DNA of 64,000 nt from Flavobacterium anhuiense. GTDB lineage: Bacteria; Bacteroidota; Bacteroidia; Flavobacteriales; Flavobacteriaceae. The stretch is from the NCBI RefSeq assembly GCF_004151235.1, contig NZ_JUIV01000009.1, positions 1-64,000 on the forward strand. Reading direction: 5' to 3'. The notes beneath the pieces are model-generated. The model was not told the origin of the DNA. It did not search any database and saw only the letters and a list, made by a program, of their open reading frames with translations. Made by a program: the position numbers and the translations under genes. This document shows, in pieces, positions 1 to 7,795 of this stretch (the stretch's first letter is position 1; the number at the start of each line of letters is the position of its first letter).

Positions 1-18
1 AATAAGTAACTTTTACAA

Positions 19-181
19 TTTCGACGAAGGAGAAATCTCCACAAGAAGCTCTACAAAGATTGGCGACGTGCTGTGTGGAGTTACTTACGAAGATTTCTCC
101 TTCGTCGAAATGACAACTGTGTGGGAAACTGGGAAAAAAATCCACATACATCTGCTAAAATCCTATAAAATCTGCGTGAAA
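19..181. repeat. Palindromic intergenic repeat plus CACGCAGATTT module
   Basis: Positions 19-38 and 91-110 form a perfect 20-bp inverted repeat around a loop of about 52 bases. The same arms, longer, recur at 11507-11604. Positions 150-181 hold an AAATCTGCGTGAAAT module, shared with the repeats near 2850, 19140 and 31820. An open reading frame from 68 runs through the repeat and I treat it as non-coding. The -7 element of the next gene starts just after the repeat. Confidence 0.8.
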
Positions 182-198
182 TCTTTTTCAAATAAACT

Positions 199-206
199 TA
201 TCTTTG
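199..206 (+). promoter_or_regulatory. Putative -7 element (TATCTTTG) for the LytS kinase
   Basis: TATCTTTG matches the Bacteroidota -7 consensus TAnnTTTG and lies 22 bases before the kinase ATG at 229, implying a very short leader. No TTG is found at the usual 19-bp spacing. That region is the end of the CACGCAGATTT repeat module. Confidence 0.45.
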
Positions 207-228
207 ATCATAACAAACCAATTAAAAT

Positions 229-1245
229 ATGGAAAAAACAAAACGTTTTCAGGTTTCGCTCAAAGTCATTTGGGGAAGTTCGATTGCATTGGCGGTTATG
301 GCTTCGATTCCTAAATTATTTGATGCCGATTCTACACCTGGAGATCTTATTATAAATTCTTCGATTACGCTGTTGTTTTCTCTTTTTATATGGTACTACA
401 ACATCTACAGTTTGCCCAAATTTTCTGCTAATCATGCTAATAAAAGTCTGTTTAACTGGAAACTTTTACTGAGTGTTATTCTAGGGATTGTCTTGATGGT
501 GATTCTGGTAATTGCGCATCAGGAATTGTTTCAGGTTTCAAAAATGGATGCACCAATCATGTTTGAACTTCGAGGAGTTTTAATCAATTTGATTGTCTAT
601 ATGTTTTTGCATCTGCTTTTTCAAAATTATCAGACACAGCAAATGGGAGTTGAACTAGAACGCACAAAAGCCGTAAATTTAGGCGCTCAATACGAATTAT
701 TGAAACAGCAGGTCAATCCGCATTTTTTGTTTAATAGTTTGAATACGCTAAAATCTATGGTTGATATTCAAGACCCGCAGAGTTCGGATTTTATCTTGAA
801 ATTATCCGATTTTTATCGTTTTACGCTAGAAAGCCGAAAAATGGATTTGATTCCGCTAAGCGAAGAACTTCAGATTTTAGATTCGTATGTTTATCTGCTG
901 AAAGCTCGTTTTGAAGACGGATTTGTTTTAGAAAATGAAGTAAATCCAAAACAGTACGATTCGGCAATTCCGCCTTTTACTTTGCAATTATTGATTGAAA
1001 ACTGCATCAAACACAATGTCGTTTCTTTAGATAAACCCTTGAAAATAAAACTCTATACAGAAAATGAGTTTTTAGTGGTCGAAAATAAAATTCAGCTCAA
1101 AAGAGGCGCCGTGTCTACAGGTGTTGGTTTAGATAATATCAACCAGCGTTTTATGCACCTGATTCATAAAGAAATTGAAATTGACAAAGACGAAACTACC
1201 TTTAAAGTAAAAATACCACTTGATTATGACTATCATAATAATTGA
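229..1245 (+). CDS. LytS/YehU-type sensor histidine kinase
   Basis: Membrane sensor kinase of the His_kinase (PF06580) family, expected to phosphorylate the LytTR regulator that follows. The N-terminal 130 residues hold about four hydrophobic segments. A short coiled stretch leads to the phosphoacceptor motif QVNPHFLFNSLN, with His165. The ATPase domain follows, with an N-box (QLLIENCIKHN) and a G-box (TGVGLDNINQRF). Length (338 aa) is normal. The ATG at 229 is preceded by an A-rich stretch and a good -7 element at 199-206. The gene overlaps the regulator by 20 bases, so the two are surely co-translated. The signal sensed is unknown, with no extracellular domain large enough to name. Confidence 0.92.
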   Translation: MEKTKRFQVSLKVIWGSSIALAVMASIPKLFDADSTPGDLIINSSITLLFSLFIWYYNIYSLPKFSANHANKSLFNWKLLLSVILGIVLMVILVIAHQELFQVSKMDAPIMFELRGVLINLIVYMFLHLLFQNYQTQQMGVELERTKAVNLGAQYELLKQQVNPHFLFNSLNTLKSMVDIQDPQSSDFILKLSDFYRFTLESRKMDLIPLSEELQILDSYVYLLKARFEDGFVLENEVNPKQYDSAIPPFTLQLLIENCIKHNVVSLDKPLKIKLYTENEFLVVENKIQLKRGAVSTGVGLDNINQRFMHLIHKEIEIDKDETTFKVKIPLDYDYHNN

Positions 1246-1993
1246 AGATGAAGTAAAAACGGCCAAAGCGCTTGGCCAGCTAATTCTGAGCATCAGACCC
1301 GATGTTCAGATTTTGTCGTATATACAAAGCATTGACGGGGCGGTGGATTATCTTTCAGAAAACGATCAGCCCGATTTGATTTTCATGGATATTCAGCTGG
1401 CAGATGGTCAGTGTTTTGAGATTTTTAAGAATGTTGAGGTTTTATCGCCCGTAATTTTCTGTACCGCTTTTGATGATTATGCAATCGACGCTTTCAAGTC
1501 AAACGGAATTGATTATGTTTTAAAGCCTTTTTCAAGAGAAAGTATTTCGCAAGCTTTGAAGAAAGCGGGAGAACTGAAAAACTTCTTTCAAAGAAATAAA
1601 AAAGCAATGCCCGATTTTGATTATTTGCTGACTCGAAATGGAGAAAACAAAGGGAAAAGCAGTTTTTTGGTTTTTAAAAACAATAAATACCAAACGGTTT
1701 TAACGGAGAATATTGCGTTTTTTTATATCAGAAATGAAACGCCAACGATTATGACTTTAGATAAAAATGAATATCCGTTAACGCAGTCTTTGGATGATAT
1801 TCATAAACTTTTATCACCAATTCAGTTTTTTAGGGTTAACAGACAGTATTTGGTTAATTTTACAGCTATAAGAGAAGCAGAACATTATTTCTCGAGAAAG
1901 ATATTGGTAAAATTAAGTGTTCCAACAGAAGAAAAAATATTGGTAGGAAAAGAAAAAGCAACAGCATTTTTGAGTTGGCTGGAAAATAGATAA
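1226..1993 (+). CDS. LytTR-family response regulator
   Basis: Response regulator with an N-terminal receiver domain (acidic pair in IIIIEDE, phosphoacceptor Asp55 in IFMDIQL, switch Lys in YVLKPFS) and a C-terminal LytTR DNA-binding domain (about residues 150-255, with the typical FFRVNRQYLVNF stretch). Partner of the kinase that it overlaps by 20 bases. I chose ATG 1226, because a frame-consistent upstream start at 1220 is only TTG and adds two residues. About 255 aa, normal for the family. Targets are not evident; no cell-wall or transport gene is in the same operon. Confidence 0.92.
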   Translation: MTIIIIEDEVKTAKALGQLILSIRPDVQILSYIQSIDGAVDYLSENDQPDLIFMDIQLADGQCFEIFKNVEVLSPVIFCTAFDDYAIDAFKSNGIDYVLKPFSRESISQALKKAGELKNFFQRNKKAMPDFDYLLTRNGENKGKSSFLVFKNNKYQTVLTENIAFFYIRNETPTIMTLDKNEYPLTQSLDDIHKLLSPIQFFRVNRQYLVNFTAIREAEHYFSRKILVKLSVPTEEKILVGKEKATAFLSWLENR

Positions 1994-2030
1994 CCAATTA
2001 ATTTATTGATGATTCAGATAAATTAATTGG
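1994..2030 (+). terminator. Putative terminator after the LytS/LytTR operon
   Basis: A perfect 13-bp inverted repeat (1994-2006 with 2018-2030) begins right after the stop codon. It is AT-rich and followed by a weak T stretch (2035-2039). Confidence 0.5.
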
Positions 2031-2037
2031 CTTGATT

Positions 2038-2118
2038 TTATAATCCAGGAAACATAAAACAGCTTATAAAAAACAAAGCTGAAAGTATAAAACAGAGAAT
2101 TAAGATGATCTTTTTCAT
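2038..2118 (-). CDS. Possible 26-residue lipoprotein-like peptide
   Basis: A small ORF, ATG at 2118 and TAA at 2038, encodes 26 residues: Lys-Lys after the Met, a hydrophobic helix, then a lipobox-like LFFISC and a six-residue tail ending in FPGL. The two Lys, hydrophobic core and Cys are what a minimal entericidin-like lipoprotein or a free membrane peptide would show. It lies in the gap between the response regulator and DoxX, downstream of a hairpin on the same strand. Random AT-rich DNA can produce such ORFs and I cannot test conservation here. Confidence 0.35.
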   Translation of the reverse strand: MKKIILILCFILSALFFISCFMFPGL

Positions 2119-2154
2119 GATAATTAATTAAAGAAAGATTAAATAGAAAATAAT

Positions 2155-2186
2155 AAAATGCCTAATATTTAATTATTAGGCATTTT
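2155..2186 (-). terminator. Terminator downstream of DoxX
   Basis: A perfect 12-bp stem (2155-2166 with 2175-2186) with AAAATGCC/GGCATTTT arms. It gives a U-tract in either direction and sits 20 bases beyond the DoxX stop codon. Confidence 0.75.
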
Positions 2187-2206
2187 TATTTTGATGTAAT
2201 TTTGTT

Positions 2207-2602
2207 TTAATTGATTTCTGAAGGAACGTAAGTTGCAGTATATAGTTTTCTATACATTGCATAGGTTACGCTCACCATGATAAAGGCAATAATCGCATCA
2301 GTTGCAGCCCCGAAACCTAAGACCGCAATTTTTGAAAAGAAAGCAAAAATGATGTCGAAAAATATGCCTGCGAAAACCCATTCTTTCAATCTCAGTAATT
2401 TGTTCGGAATTAAAAGCGTAATAACTCCAGCTACTTTAAAAACGCCTAAGATGTAGATAAAATGCGCTGGATAACCCAATTGTTGTGTGATTCCCCAAAC
2501 CAATGGATTGTTTGTTAATTCGAAGAAACCGCTTGCGCCAAACCATAAAGAAGTTAATACTGCGCCTGTCCAATAGATAATTTTTGTTGTTTTTGAGTTC
2601 AT
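2207..2602 (-). CDS. DoxX family membrane protein
   Basis: A 131-residue protein with four hydrophobic segments. It has the DoxX/DoxD-like layout: an N-terminal helix with WFGASGFFELT, then GYPAHFIYILGVFKVAGVI, where the Gly/Pro-rich loop and second helix are typical of the family. DoxX-like proteins are small membrane proteins linked to redox stress in several bacteria, but their biochemical role is mostly undefined. It is monocistronic by position, ended by the hairpin at 2155-2186, and separated from the next minus-strand gene by a large palindrome. A second DoxX gene lies at 22373. Confidence 0.8.
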   Translation of the reverse strand: MNSKTTKIIYWTGAVLTSLWFGASGFFELTNNPLVWGITQQLGYPAHFIYILGVFKVAGVITLLIPNKLLRLKEWVFAGIFFDIIFAFFSKIAVLGFGAATDAIIAFIMVSVTYAMYRKLYTATYVPSEIN

Positions 2603-2724
2603 GATTTTGATATTTAAAGTTATTTAACGGTACAAATGTGCGTTGAAAGCCTTAAAAACGAAATCAGAATCTTGTTGAAACGGACAAACTTCGGGGTGAA
2701 ATGGACGGGATGTTGGGTGGTGTT

Positions 2725-3088
2725 TTTTAACCGCAAAGAGCGCAAGGATTTTTTTATATAAATGCTGGAGATTTTAAGTTCGCAAAGCTTTGTGTGGAAA
2801 TGTTATGGTTTTTAATCTCGCAAAGTCGCAGAGTCGCAAAGTTCTATTTCACGCAGATTTAAAATGATTTAAGCAGATCGGCGCAGATTTTTTAAATAAT
2901 AAAAATGAAATCTGCTAAAATCTGCAAAATCTGCGTGAAACAAAATCCTTTTAATCCTAATAATCTGTGGCTTTAAAAATAAAATCCTTTGCGACTCTGC
3001 GATTTTGCGAGATTATAAAAGACAAAGCTTTGCGAACTTAAAAACACAATCTAAAGCAAAAAAACTTAGCGCTCTTTGCGGTAAAAAA
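2725..3088. repeat. Four-shell concentric palindrome
   Basis: The whole gap between DoxX and the nitronate monooxygenase gene folds back on itself. Paired arms from outside in: 2730-2743 with 3069-3082 (14 of 14); 2774-2793 with 3022-3041 (20 of 20); 2813-2841 with 2987-3015 (28 of 29); 2847-2860 with 2927-2940 (14 of 14). Each shell is a different module and several recur elsewhere in the window. The right edge abuts the stop codon at 3090. No gene is seen inside. Confidence 0.9.
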
Positions 3089-3089
3089 A

Positions 3090-4151
3090 CTAAGCAGACA
3101 TTTCAGCAATTAAAGCCTGCATCAATTCTCCAGCTTTATGATGTTTTAAATTGCTTGTATTTTGTCCCGACCAAAAACTAACCATATCAGTTCTTCCTTG
3201 CGCGAGTGCGGCTACTTTTAAAGGTGCGATTAATTTGGTCTGAAGCGGAAATGGTAATACCTCAGTTTCAAAAGGAACAGCATCAGAAATTGTATTGCTG
3301 ATCATTCTGCCCATTCTTCCTGTTAGTGATTTCGAAACTGTTGTTGGCGTGTTTGGTTTTGTAAAAAGCATTTCTTTATGAATCGGTGCAGCGCCAGATT
3401 CATCGGTAACCATAAAAGCAGTTCCCAATTGTACGGCATCGGCACCTAACGCCATTGCGGCTTTTATTCCTTTTGCATCTATAATTCCGCCCGCAGCAAT
3501 AATTGGCGTTTTGGTTTTAGCTTTTAGTTGCTGTACAAGAGTGAATAATCCCGTGAAAGAATCTTGCGCTGGTTTTAAGAATGATGGTCTATGACCTCCC
3601 GCTTCAAATCCAGCAGCGATAATAGCATCTACTTCGGCATCTTCTAGAGCGAGTGCTTCTTCTAGAGTCGTTGCGGCTCCAATGGTTTTTATGCCTAGTT
3701 TTCTACTTTCTTGAAGGATTTCTTTAGATGGAATTCCGAAAATGAAACTAAAAACGGCTGGTTTGAGTTCGAATAAAACTTCAACTTGTTTTTCAAATTT
3801 AGAAGGAATATCAGAAGATAAATCAGGAAGCGGAATCCCTAATTCGTCAAAATAAGGCTTAAAAAGCAGTTTTATTTTTTCCAGTTTTTCTGGAGGATAA
3901 TTTAGGAGGCTTTTGTCAACATCATTAACCCATAAATTAATATTATAAGGTTTAGAAGTAGCGAGTTTTATTTCTTTTCCAGCTTCACGAATTTCTTCGG
4001 GAGTGAGCGTATAAGCGCCATAACTGCCTAATCCGCCTGCATTGCTTACGGCAGCCAATAAGGCGGCAGTTGAAAAACCACCGCCCATAGGACCTTGTAA
4101 AATTGGATACTCAATTCCTAGTAACTGTGTTATTTTGGTTGAATTCCACAT
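3090..4151 (-). CDS. Nitronate monooxygenase (2-nitropropane dioxygenase-like)
   Basis: FMN-dependent TIM-barrel enzyme of the NMO/2-nitropropane dioxygenase family, which oxidises toxic alkyl nitronates using O2. The sequence shows the N-terminal GPMGGGFSTAALLAAVSNAGGLG block that packs against FMN. Next come the GFEAGGH motif (about residue 180), the AAGGI phosphate-binding turn and the ALGADAVQLGTAF block. The length of 353 aa is standard. It is the last gene of a five-gene minus-strand operon (YceI, tautomerase, SDR, NTF2-like, NMO), 6 bases after the NTF2-like stop codon. The operon promoter appears to be at 6113-6157. Substrate specificity cannot be read from sequence; an oxidative detoxification role is inferred. 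Confidence 0.88.
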   Translation of the reverse strand: MWNSTKITQLLGIEYPILQGPMGGGFSTAALLAAVSNAGGLGSYGAYTLTPEEIREAGKEIKLATSKPYNINLWVNDVDKSLLNYPPEKLEKIKLLFKPYFDELGIPLPDLSSDIPSKFEKQVEVLFELKPAVFSFIFGIPSKEILQESRKLGIKTIGAATTLEEALALEDAEVDAIIAAGFEAGGHRPSFLKPAQDSFTGLFTLVQQLKAKTKTPIIAAGGIIDAKGIKAAMALGADAVQLGTAFMVTDESGAAPIHKEMLFTKPNTPTTVSKSLTGRMGRMISNTISDAVPFETEVLPFPLQTKLIAPLKVAALAQGRTDMVSFWSGQNTSNLKHHKAGELMQALIAEMSA

Positions 4152-4157
4152 TGTATT

Positions 4158-4532
4158 TTAATTTACGTTTGTTAGTAATTTATTGATGATAATCCATTTA
4201 CCATCAACAATAACAAAGCTTAACTGATCGTAGTAATTGTAACCAAAGATTGGAACCTGAACTTTAGCAACAGCTGTGTTATTGATAATTTCTAAAGATA
4301 GGATTTTCATTTTGAAATCTTCGCCCAATTCTTTCGGACTTTTACGGTTTTTTACGCCTTCAAGATATTCCTCTAAAGTTTTAAAATAAGGCTGTCCGTT
4401 GATATCTCCAGCGACAATTGCTTTAGGATGAAAAGCACTTTTTAAGGTAGTTATGTCGCCGTTGTAAATTCCGTTAAAATAATTCATAAGTACAGCCGTA
4501 ATTAAAGCTGCATTTGTGCTAAAATTTTCCAT
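4158..4532 (-). CDS. NTF2-like (putative lumazine-binding, PF12893-type) protein
   Basis: A small 124-residue protein of the SnoaL/NTF2-like fold. It has helix-rich N-terminal MNYFNGIYNGDITTLKSAFHP, a central GDINGQPYFKTLEEYLEGV and two C-terminal beta strands (VAKVQVPIFGYNYYDQLSFV, KWIIINKLL). This pattern is common in proteins annotated as putative lumazine-binding in Bacteroidota; no catalytic function is established. I chose ATG 4532; the longer frame starts at TTG 4556 and would overlap the SDR stop. Position within the operon suggests it assists the SDR or NMO chemistry, but that is inference. Confidence 0.75.
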   Translation of the reverse strand: MENFSTNAALITAVLMNYFNGIYNGDITTLKSAFHPKAIVAGDINGQPYFKTLEEYLEGVKNRKSPKELGEDFKMKILSLEIINNTAVAKVQVPIFGYNYYDQLSFVIVDGKWIIINKLLTNVN

Positions 4533-4552
4533 GATTTTAACTTTTGAAGTTA

Positions 4553-5290
4553 TCAAATGCTATGGCCAGCAACGTGACCGCCATCTAAATTAATGATTTC
4601 TCCCGTTACAAAATTGCTTTCAGCCAAATAAAGAGCCAATTGTGCCACATCGTTGGTTTCTCCAATACGATTTAGTAAATGAAGTCCAGCTAAACTGTCT
4701 GCATCATCAACACCTGTTTTTGCCTGAAGCGGTGTTCGAATGATTCCGGGAGCTATCGCATTTACCCGAATATTGTTTTTGCCAAATTCTGCTGCCAGCT
4801 GTTTGGTAAACGCATGAATGCCGCCTTTGCTTGAAATTGGTGCTGTAGCAGGAAATCCATCAATAGCATGGTCAACCAAAACGGTTCCGATATTAATAAT
4901 AGATCCTTCTCCTTGCACAAGCATTTGTTTTACTGCGGCTTGACTGGTAAAATAAGTTCCTTTTAAATTAATGTTTAAAAAACGATCTAAATCTTGTTCT
5001 TCAACATCTAAGAAAGATTGAGGCTGAAAAATTCCCGCATTATTGATTAATACATCGACGCTTCCAAAACGTTCTAAAGCCGTTTGCACTAATTGTTTTC
5101 CCGTAGCAATAAGACTTACATCGCCATGTACCATTGCTAATTGGTTAGGATGCCCTAATTCGTGATACGTATTTTCAAGGTTTTTTAAATTTGCGGAGTT
5201 GATCACCACATTATACCCTTTTTCTAAAAATAATTGTGCGGTTGTTTTACCGATGCCTGTAGAGGCACCGGTGATTATAATTGTTTTCAT
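4553..5290 (-). CDS. SDR-fold protein lacking the usual catalytic Ser and Tyr
   Basis: Classical short-chain dehydrogenase/reductase fold of 245 aa. It has an N-terminal NAD(P)-binding TGASTGIG, a central NNAG, the RVNAIAPGIIRTP block after the active site, and a C-terminal GEIINLDGG. The active site is odd: the usual YxxxK is PISSK, with Pro151 where Tyr is expected and Lys155 kept, and the usual ISS serine region reads NIGTVL. So either a non-standard catalytic residue is used or the protein is not a normal carbonyl reductase. It sits third in the operon, 12 bases after the tautomerase gene. Confidence 0.85.
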   Translation of the reverse strand: MKTIIITGASTGIGKTTAQLFLEKGYNVVINSANLKNLENTYHELGHPNQLAMVHGDVSLIATGKQLVQTALERFGSVDVLINNAGIFQPQSFLDVEEQDLDRFLNINLKGTYFTSQAAVKQMLVQGEGSIINIGTVLVDHAIDGFPATAPISSKGGIHAFTKQLAAEFGKNNIRVNAIAPGIIRTPLQAKTGVDDADSLAGLHLLNRIGETNDVAQLALYLAESNFVTGEIINLDGGHVAGHSI

Positions 5291-5302
5291 TTTTTCTTAT
5301 TC

Positions 5303-5530
5303 TTAAAAGTTTTTTTTTCTTTGAGCGGTAATGCCTTTTTCGCGCAATACCGAAACTTGTTCGCCTGCAAATCCCCAATCGTCCAATTCTATTTCCTGAA
5401 TGACAATATGAGTAAGGTTTGGATCTTTGTCTAAAACTTCAGTGATGAGTTCTGTAATACCAGAAATCAGTTGTTGTTTTTGTTCTCTGGTAACGCCTTC
5501 TCTTGTTAATTCAATTTTTACGTATGGCAT
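5303..5530 (-). CDS. 4-oxalocrotonate tautomerase-like protein
   Basis: A 75-residue tautomerase-superfamily protein. Pro follows the initiator Met directly (MPYVKIELTREG), giving the catalytic N-terminal Pro1 after Met removal. The beta-alpha-beta fold is visible as the first strand, the helix TREQKQQLISGITELITEVL and the strand THIVIQEIELDDWGFAG. The family interconverts enol and keto acids. It lies between YceI and the SDR with 12-base gaps, so is translated from the same transcript. Confidence 0.88.
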   Translation of the reverse strand: MPYVKIELTREGVTREQKQQLISGITELITEVLDKDPNLTHIVIQEIELDDWGFAGEQVSVLREKGITAQRKKNF

Positions 5531-5542
5531 GATTTCTAGGTA

Positions 5543-6076
5543 TTAAGCAAGTTTTGCGGTTAGGTTAACATCCAATTCAAAATCATTGTAGATTAAAGTG
5601 TCTCCAAGATTGGTGAAGAAATTGCCAGAACGGAATTTCATGTCATATTTGGTGCGGTCAATGATAATTTTACCTGAAGCTTTCAAATCGCTCTCGTTTC
5701 TTTTTACTTCCAAATTAAAACCAATTGGATATGTAATAGCTTTAATCGTAAGATTGCCTTCAATAAAATAATCTGATTCAGTTTGTTTCGAAACCGCTGT
5801 AATATCTAAAGTAGCAGTTTGAAATTTATCTGTAGAAAAGAAATCATCTGAAGCCAAATGTCCAGCAAATTGCTGATTTGTTGCAGGATCGGTAACGTCA
5901 AGAATTACTATAGAAGTAGTATCGATAATGACATTTCCGCCAGTAAGTTCATTATTAGAAAAAGTAAAATTACCTTTTTCAATATTAATTGTTCCATTGT
6001 GTTGTCCAGTAACTTTTTTTCCAATCCAGTTTACTTGACTTTCAGTATTTGAAATTTTAAAATTTTGAGTTTCCAT
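5543..6076 (-). CDS. YceI family protein
   Basis: 177-residue YceI-like lipocalin-fold protein. It begins with the strand FKISNTESQVNWIGKKVTG, has the GTINIEKGNFTFSNNELTGG stretch, FFSTDKFQTATLDIT and the C-terminal KASGKIIIDRTKYDMKFRSG. YceI proteins bind polyisoprenoid lipids. Unlike E. coli YceI I see no signal peptide, so this copy is probably cytoplasmic. It is the first gene of the five-gene operon and follows the Crp/Fnr gene after an 86-base gap that holds a promoter and palindrome. Confidence 0.85.
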   Translation of the reverse strand: METQNFKISNTESQVNWIGKKVTGQHNGTINIEKGNFTFSNNELTGGNVIIDTTSIVILDVTDPATNQQFAGHLASDDFFSTDKFQTATLDITAVSKQTESDYFIEGNLTIKAITYPIGFNLEVKRNESDLKASGKIIIDRTKYDMKFRSGNFFTNLGDTLIYNDFELDVNLTAKLA

Positions 6077-6112
6077 TATTTTATACTTTTAAATTGTTAT
6101 TAATTTATAGTA

Positions 6113-6157
6113 CAAAGTAATGGCGGTTTCAGAAGTTCATTACGTGATGTAGATCAC
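6113..6157 (-). promoter_or_regulatory. YceI operon promoter with 5-4-5 palindrome
   Basis: On the minus strand the -7 element is TTACTTTG (6113-6120, one mismatch to TAnnTTTG). Exactly 23 bp upstream lies the palindrome GTGAT-N4-ATCAC (6144-6157). The same 23-bp arrangement is found at 18779-18823 and 26806-26850. The half-site resembles E. coli CRP sites, and the operon is preceded by a Crp/Fnr-family gene. Confidence 0.6.
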
Positions 6158-6162
6158 ATTCG

Positions 6163-6747
6163 TCAATGCGATTTGGAAGCGTTGTATAATCGGCTTAAAG
6201 TTTCTCTTGAAACACCTAGATAAGCTGCGATTAAATGTTTGGGAACAGTGTTGTATAAAGCAGGGTAGAGAGCCAGCAGTTCTTCGTATCTCGTTTTCGT
6301 ATCATTATTCATAAAAGAAAGCAATCTTTTCTGAGAAGCCACATAACCGCGATTGGTACGCCATCTAAAGAAATGCTCAACTTCGTGTATTTCTCTGCAG
6401 AGTTTTTCTCGGTCATCATTAGAAAGAGAAAGAATTTCAACGTCCGAAATGCAATCTACATTAATTGTTGCTTTGGTTTTGTTGTAAAGTGCCGCATAAT
6501 CTGATGCCCACCAAGTAGACATCGCAAACTGCAGAATGTACATTTTTATTTCATCATTAACATAAAAAGATTTTAGACAGCCAGAAACAACAAAATACTC
6601 TTTGTCAACATTCTGACCTTCACTAATAACAGTTTGCCCTTTCTTAAAAGTTTCTGTTTTAAAATGCGAAAAGAAATAATCAAACTGTTTGTCTGTTAAG
6701 GCAACAATTTTTGAGACATGTTCTTTTAAGAGGTTTTTAGCATCCAT
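6163..6747 (-). CDS. Crp/Fnr family transcriptional regulator
   Basis: 194-residue regulator. The N-terminal cyclic-nucleotide-binding-like beta roll covers about residues 25-115 (FKKGQTVISEGQNVDKEYFVVSG). A dimerisation helix follows, then a C-terminal winged helix with TVPKHLIAAYLGVSRETLSRL, whose recognition helix carries the R-E-T-x-x-R pattern of E. coli CRP. It lacks the Cys set of FNR, so it is not an obvious Fe-S oxygen sensor, and the ligand is unknown. It lies directly upstream of the YceI operon in the same orientation. A palindrome suited to this kind of protein lies 6 bases past its stop codon, so it may activate the neighbouring operon and possibly distant genes. Confidence 0.88.
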   Translation of the reverse strand: MDAKNLLKEHVSKIVALTDKQFDYFFSHFKTETFKKGQTVISEGQNVDKEYFVVSGCLKSFYVNDEIKMYILQFAMSTWWASDYAALYNKTKATINVDCISDVEILSLSNDDREKLCREIHEVEHFFRWRTNRGYVASQKRLLSFMNNDTKTRYEELLALYPALYNTVPKHLIAAYLGVSRETLSRLYNASKSH

Positions 6748-6961
6748 TACTGAAGTTTTAATAAAGGTAAAAATACTAAATATTGAAACGGCTCGCTTCA
6801 GTAATTTTTGATGGTTTTAAAGTAAGAAACAAAAAACGAATGGCTATTTTTTCAGGAATGATATTTTACGGTTGGGTCGTAAAAAATGATTATTCGGTTA
6901 TATAAAAAAAATGTAAAGCGTTTATTTAGGCAATTTTGCAGAAAGCTTAATTACTTAATTT

Positions 6962-7795
6962 ATGATTTCACCTCTTACTATAATCGCCGCGACAAACTTT
7001 TCTGATATTGCAAATAACGCAGTGGCTTATGCAGCTGGGCTTGCAAGAGCTACTGGCGCAAAATTGGTTTTATTTAATTCATTTTCTCTGAGCGTGCATA
7101 GCGCAAACTCACATATAACTGCTGATGCTATGCAAAAGCAGATTGACAGAGCAATTGCTAGACTAGAAAAATTGGCAAAGGAAACAGCCGATTTATATAG
7201 AATTGAAACTGCAGCAATTTGTACGTATTCTTTTTTAGAAGATGAACTTCCAAGAATTATTAAGGAGACCAATGCAGATGTTGTGGTAATGGGAATGGCG
7301 GAGCGTTCTTTTGAGCAGGAATTATTAGGAAATTCAACTACAACAGCGATTAAAAATTTGCAGATTCCAGTTTTGGCTATTCCTCAAAATGCACGTTTCG
7401 TTAATATAAGAAAGGTTTTATATGCTTGCGACAGCTTAAGTTTTTCGGCCATTAAAAAATTCAGTTGGATCAAAAATGCTTTAGGTGATTTTGAAGCCGA
7501 AATTGAGTTTTTTACTGTAGATGATAAATTGGATGATTTGAAAGAAGAACAGCACAGAATTTTGATGAATTCGAATCTCGAAAAAGAATTTGAAGATGTA
7601 AAATATCTGTATAAAACAGTTAGATCGAACGCTGTTATTAACGAAATTAAGAAAGAAATTAAAAATTATGAAGCCGATCTTCTGATTATGGTGCCTCAAA
7701 AATACGGTTTTTGGGATTCTTTGGTTCACAGAAGCAAAACTAGGATTCTGGCAGCGGGACTTGATATCCCATTATTGTCATTTCCGAATTATTAA
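6962..7795 (+). CDS. Universal stress protein, tandem UspA domains
   Basis: 277-residue cytoplasmic protein with two Usp domains. The first (about 1-145) begins ATNFSDIANNAVAYAAGLA and ends with the nucleotide-loop pattern VVMGMAERSFEQELLGNSTTTAI followed by IPVLAIP. The second (about 150-277) is more diverged, with ADLLIMVPQKYGFWDSLVHRSKT and IPLLSFP. Only the first has the full G-x2-G-x9-G(S/T) type ATP loop. Usp proteins are induced by starvation and redox stress. It stands alone between the divergent Crp/Fnr gene and a long gap before fabH. A TTTACG/CGTAAA inverted repeat is at 6865-6883, upstream of the gene. Confidence 0.88.
   Translation: MISPLTIIAATNFSDIANNAVAYAAGLARATGAKLVLFNSFSLSVHSANSHITADAMQKQIDRAIARLEKLAKETADLYRIETAAICTYSFLEDELPRIIKETNADVVVMGMAERSFEQELLGNSTTTAIKNLQIPVLAIPQNARFVNIRKVLYACDSLSFSAIKKFSWIKNALGDFEAEIEFFTVDDKLDDLKEEQHRILMNSNLEKEFEDVKYLYKTVRSNAVINEIKKEIKNYEADLLIMVPQKYGFWDSLVHRSKTRILAAGLDIPLLSFPNY

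Noticed and set aside
68..355. 95-residue ORF at the left edge
   Set aside because: It runs through the palindromic repeat and then overlaps the kinase start in another frame; no domain-like features.
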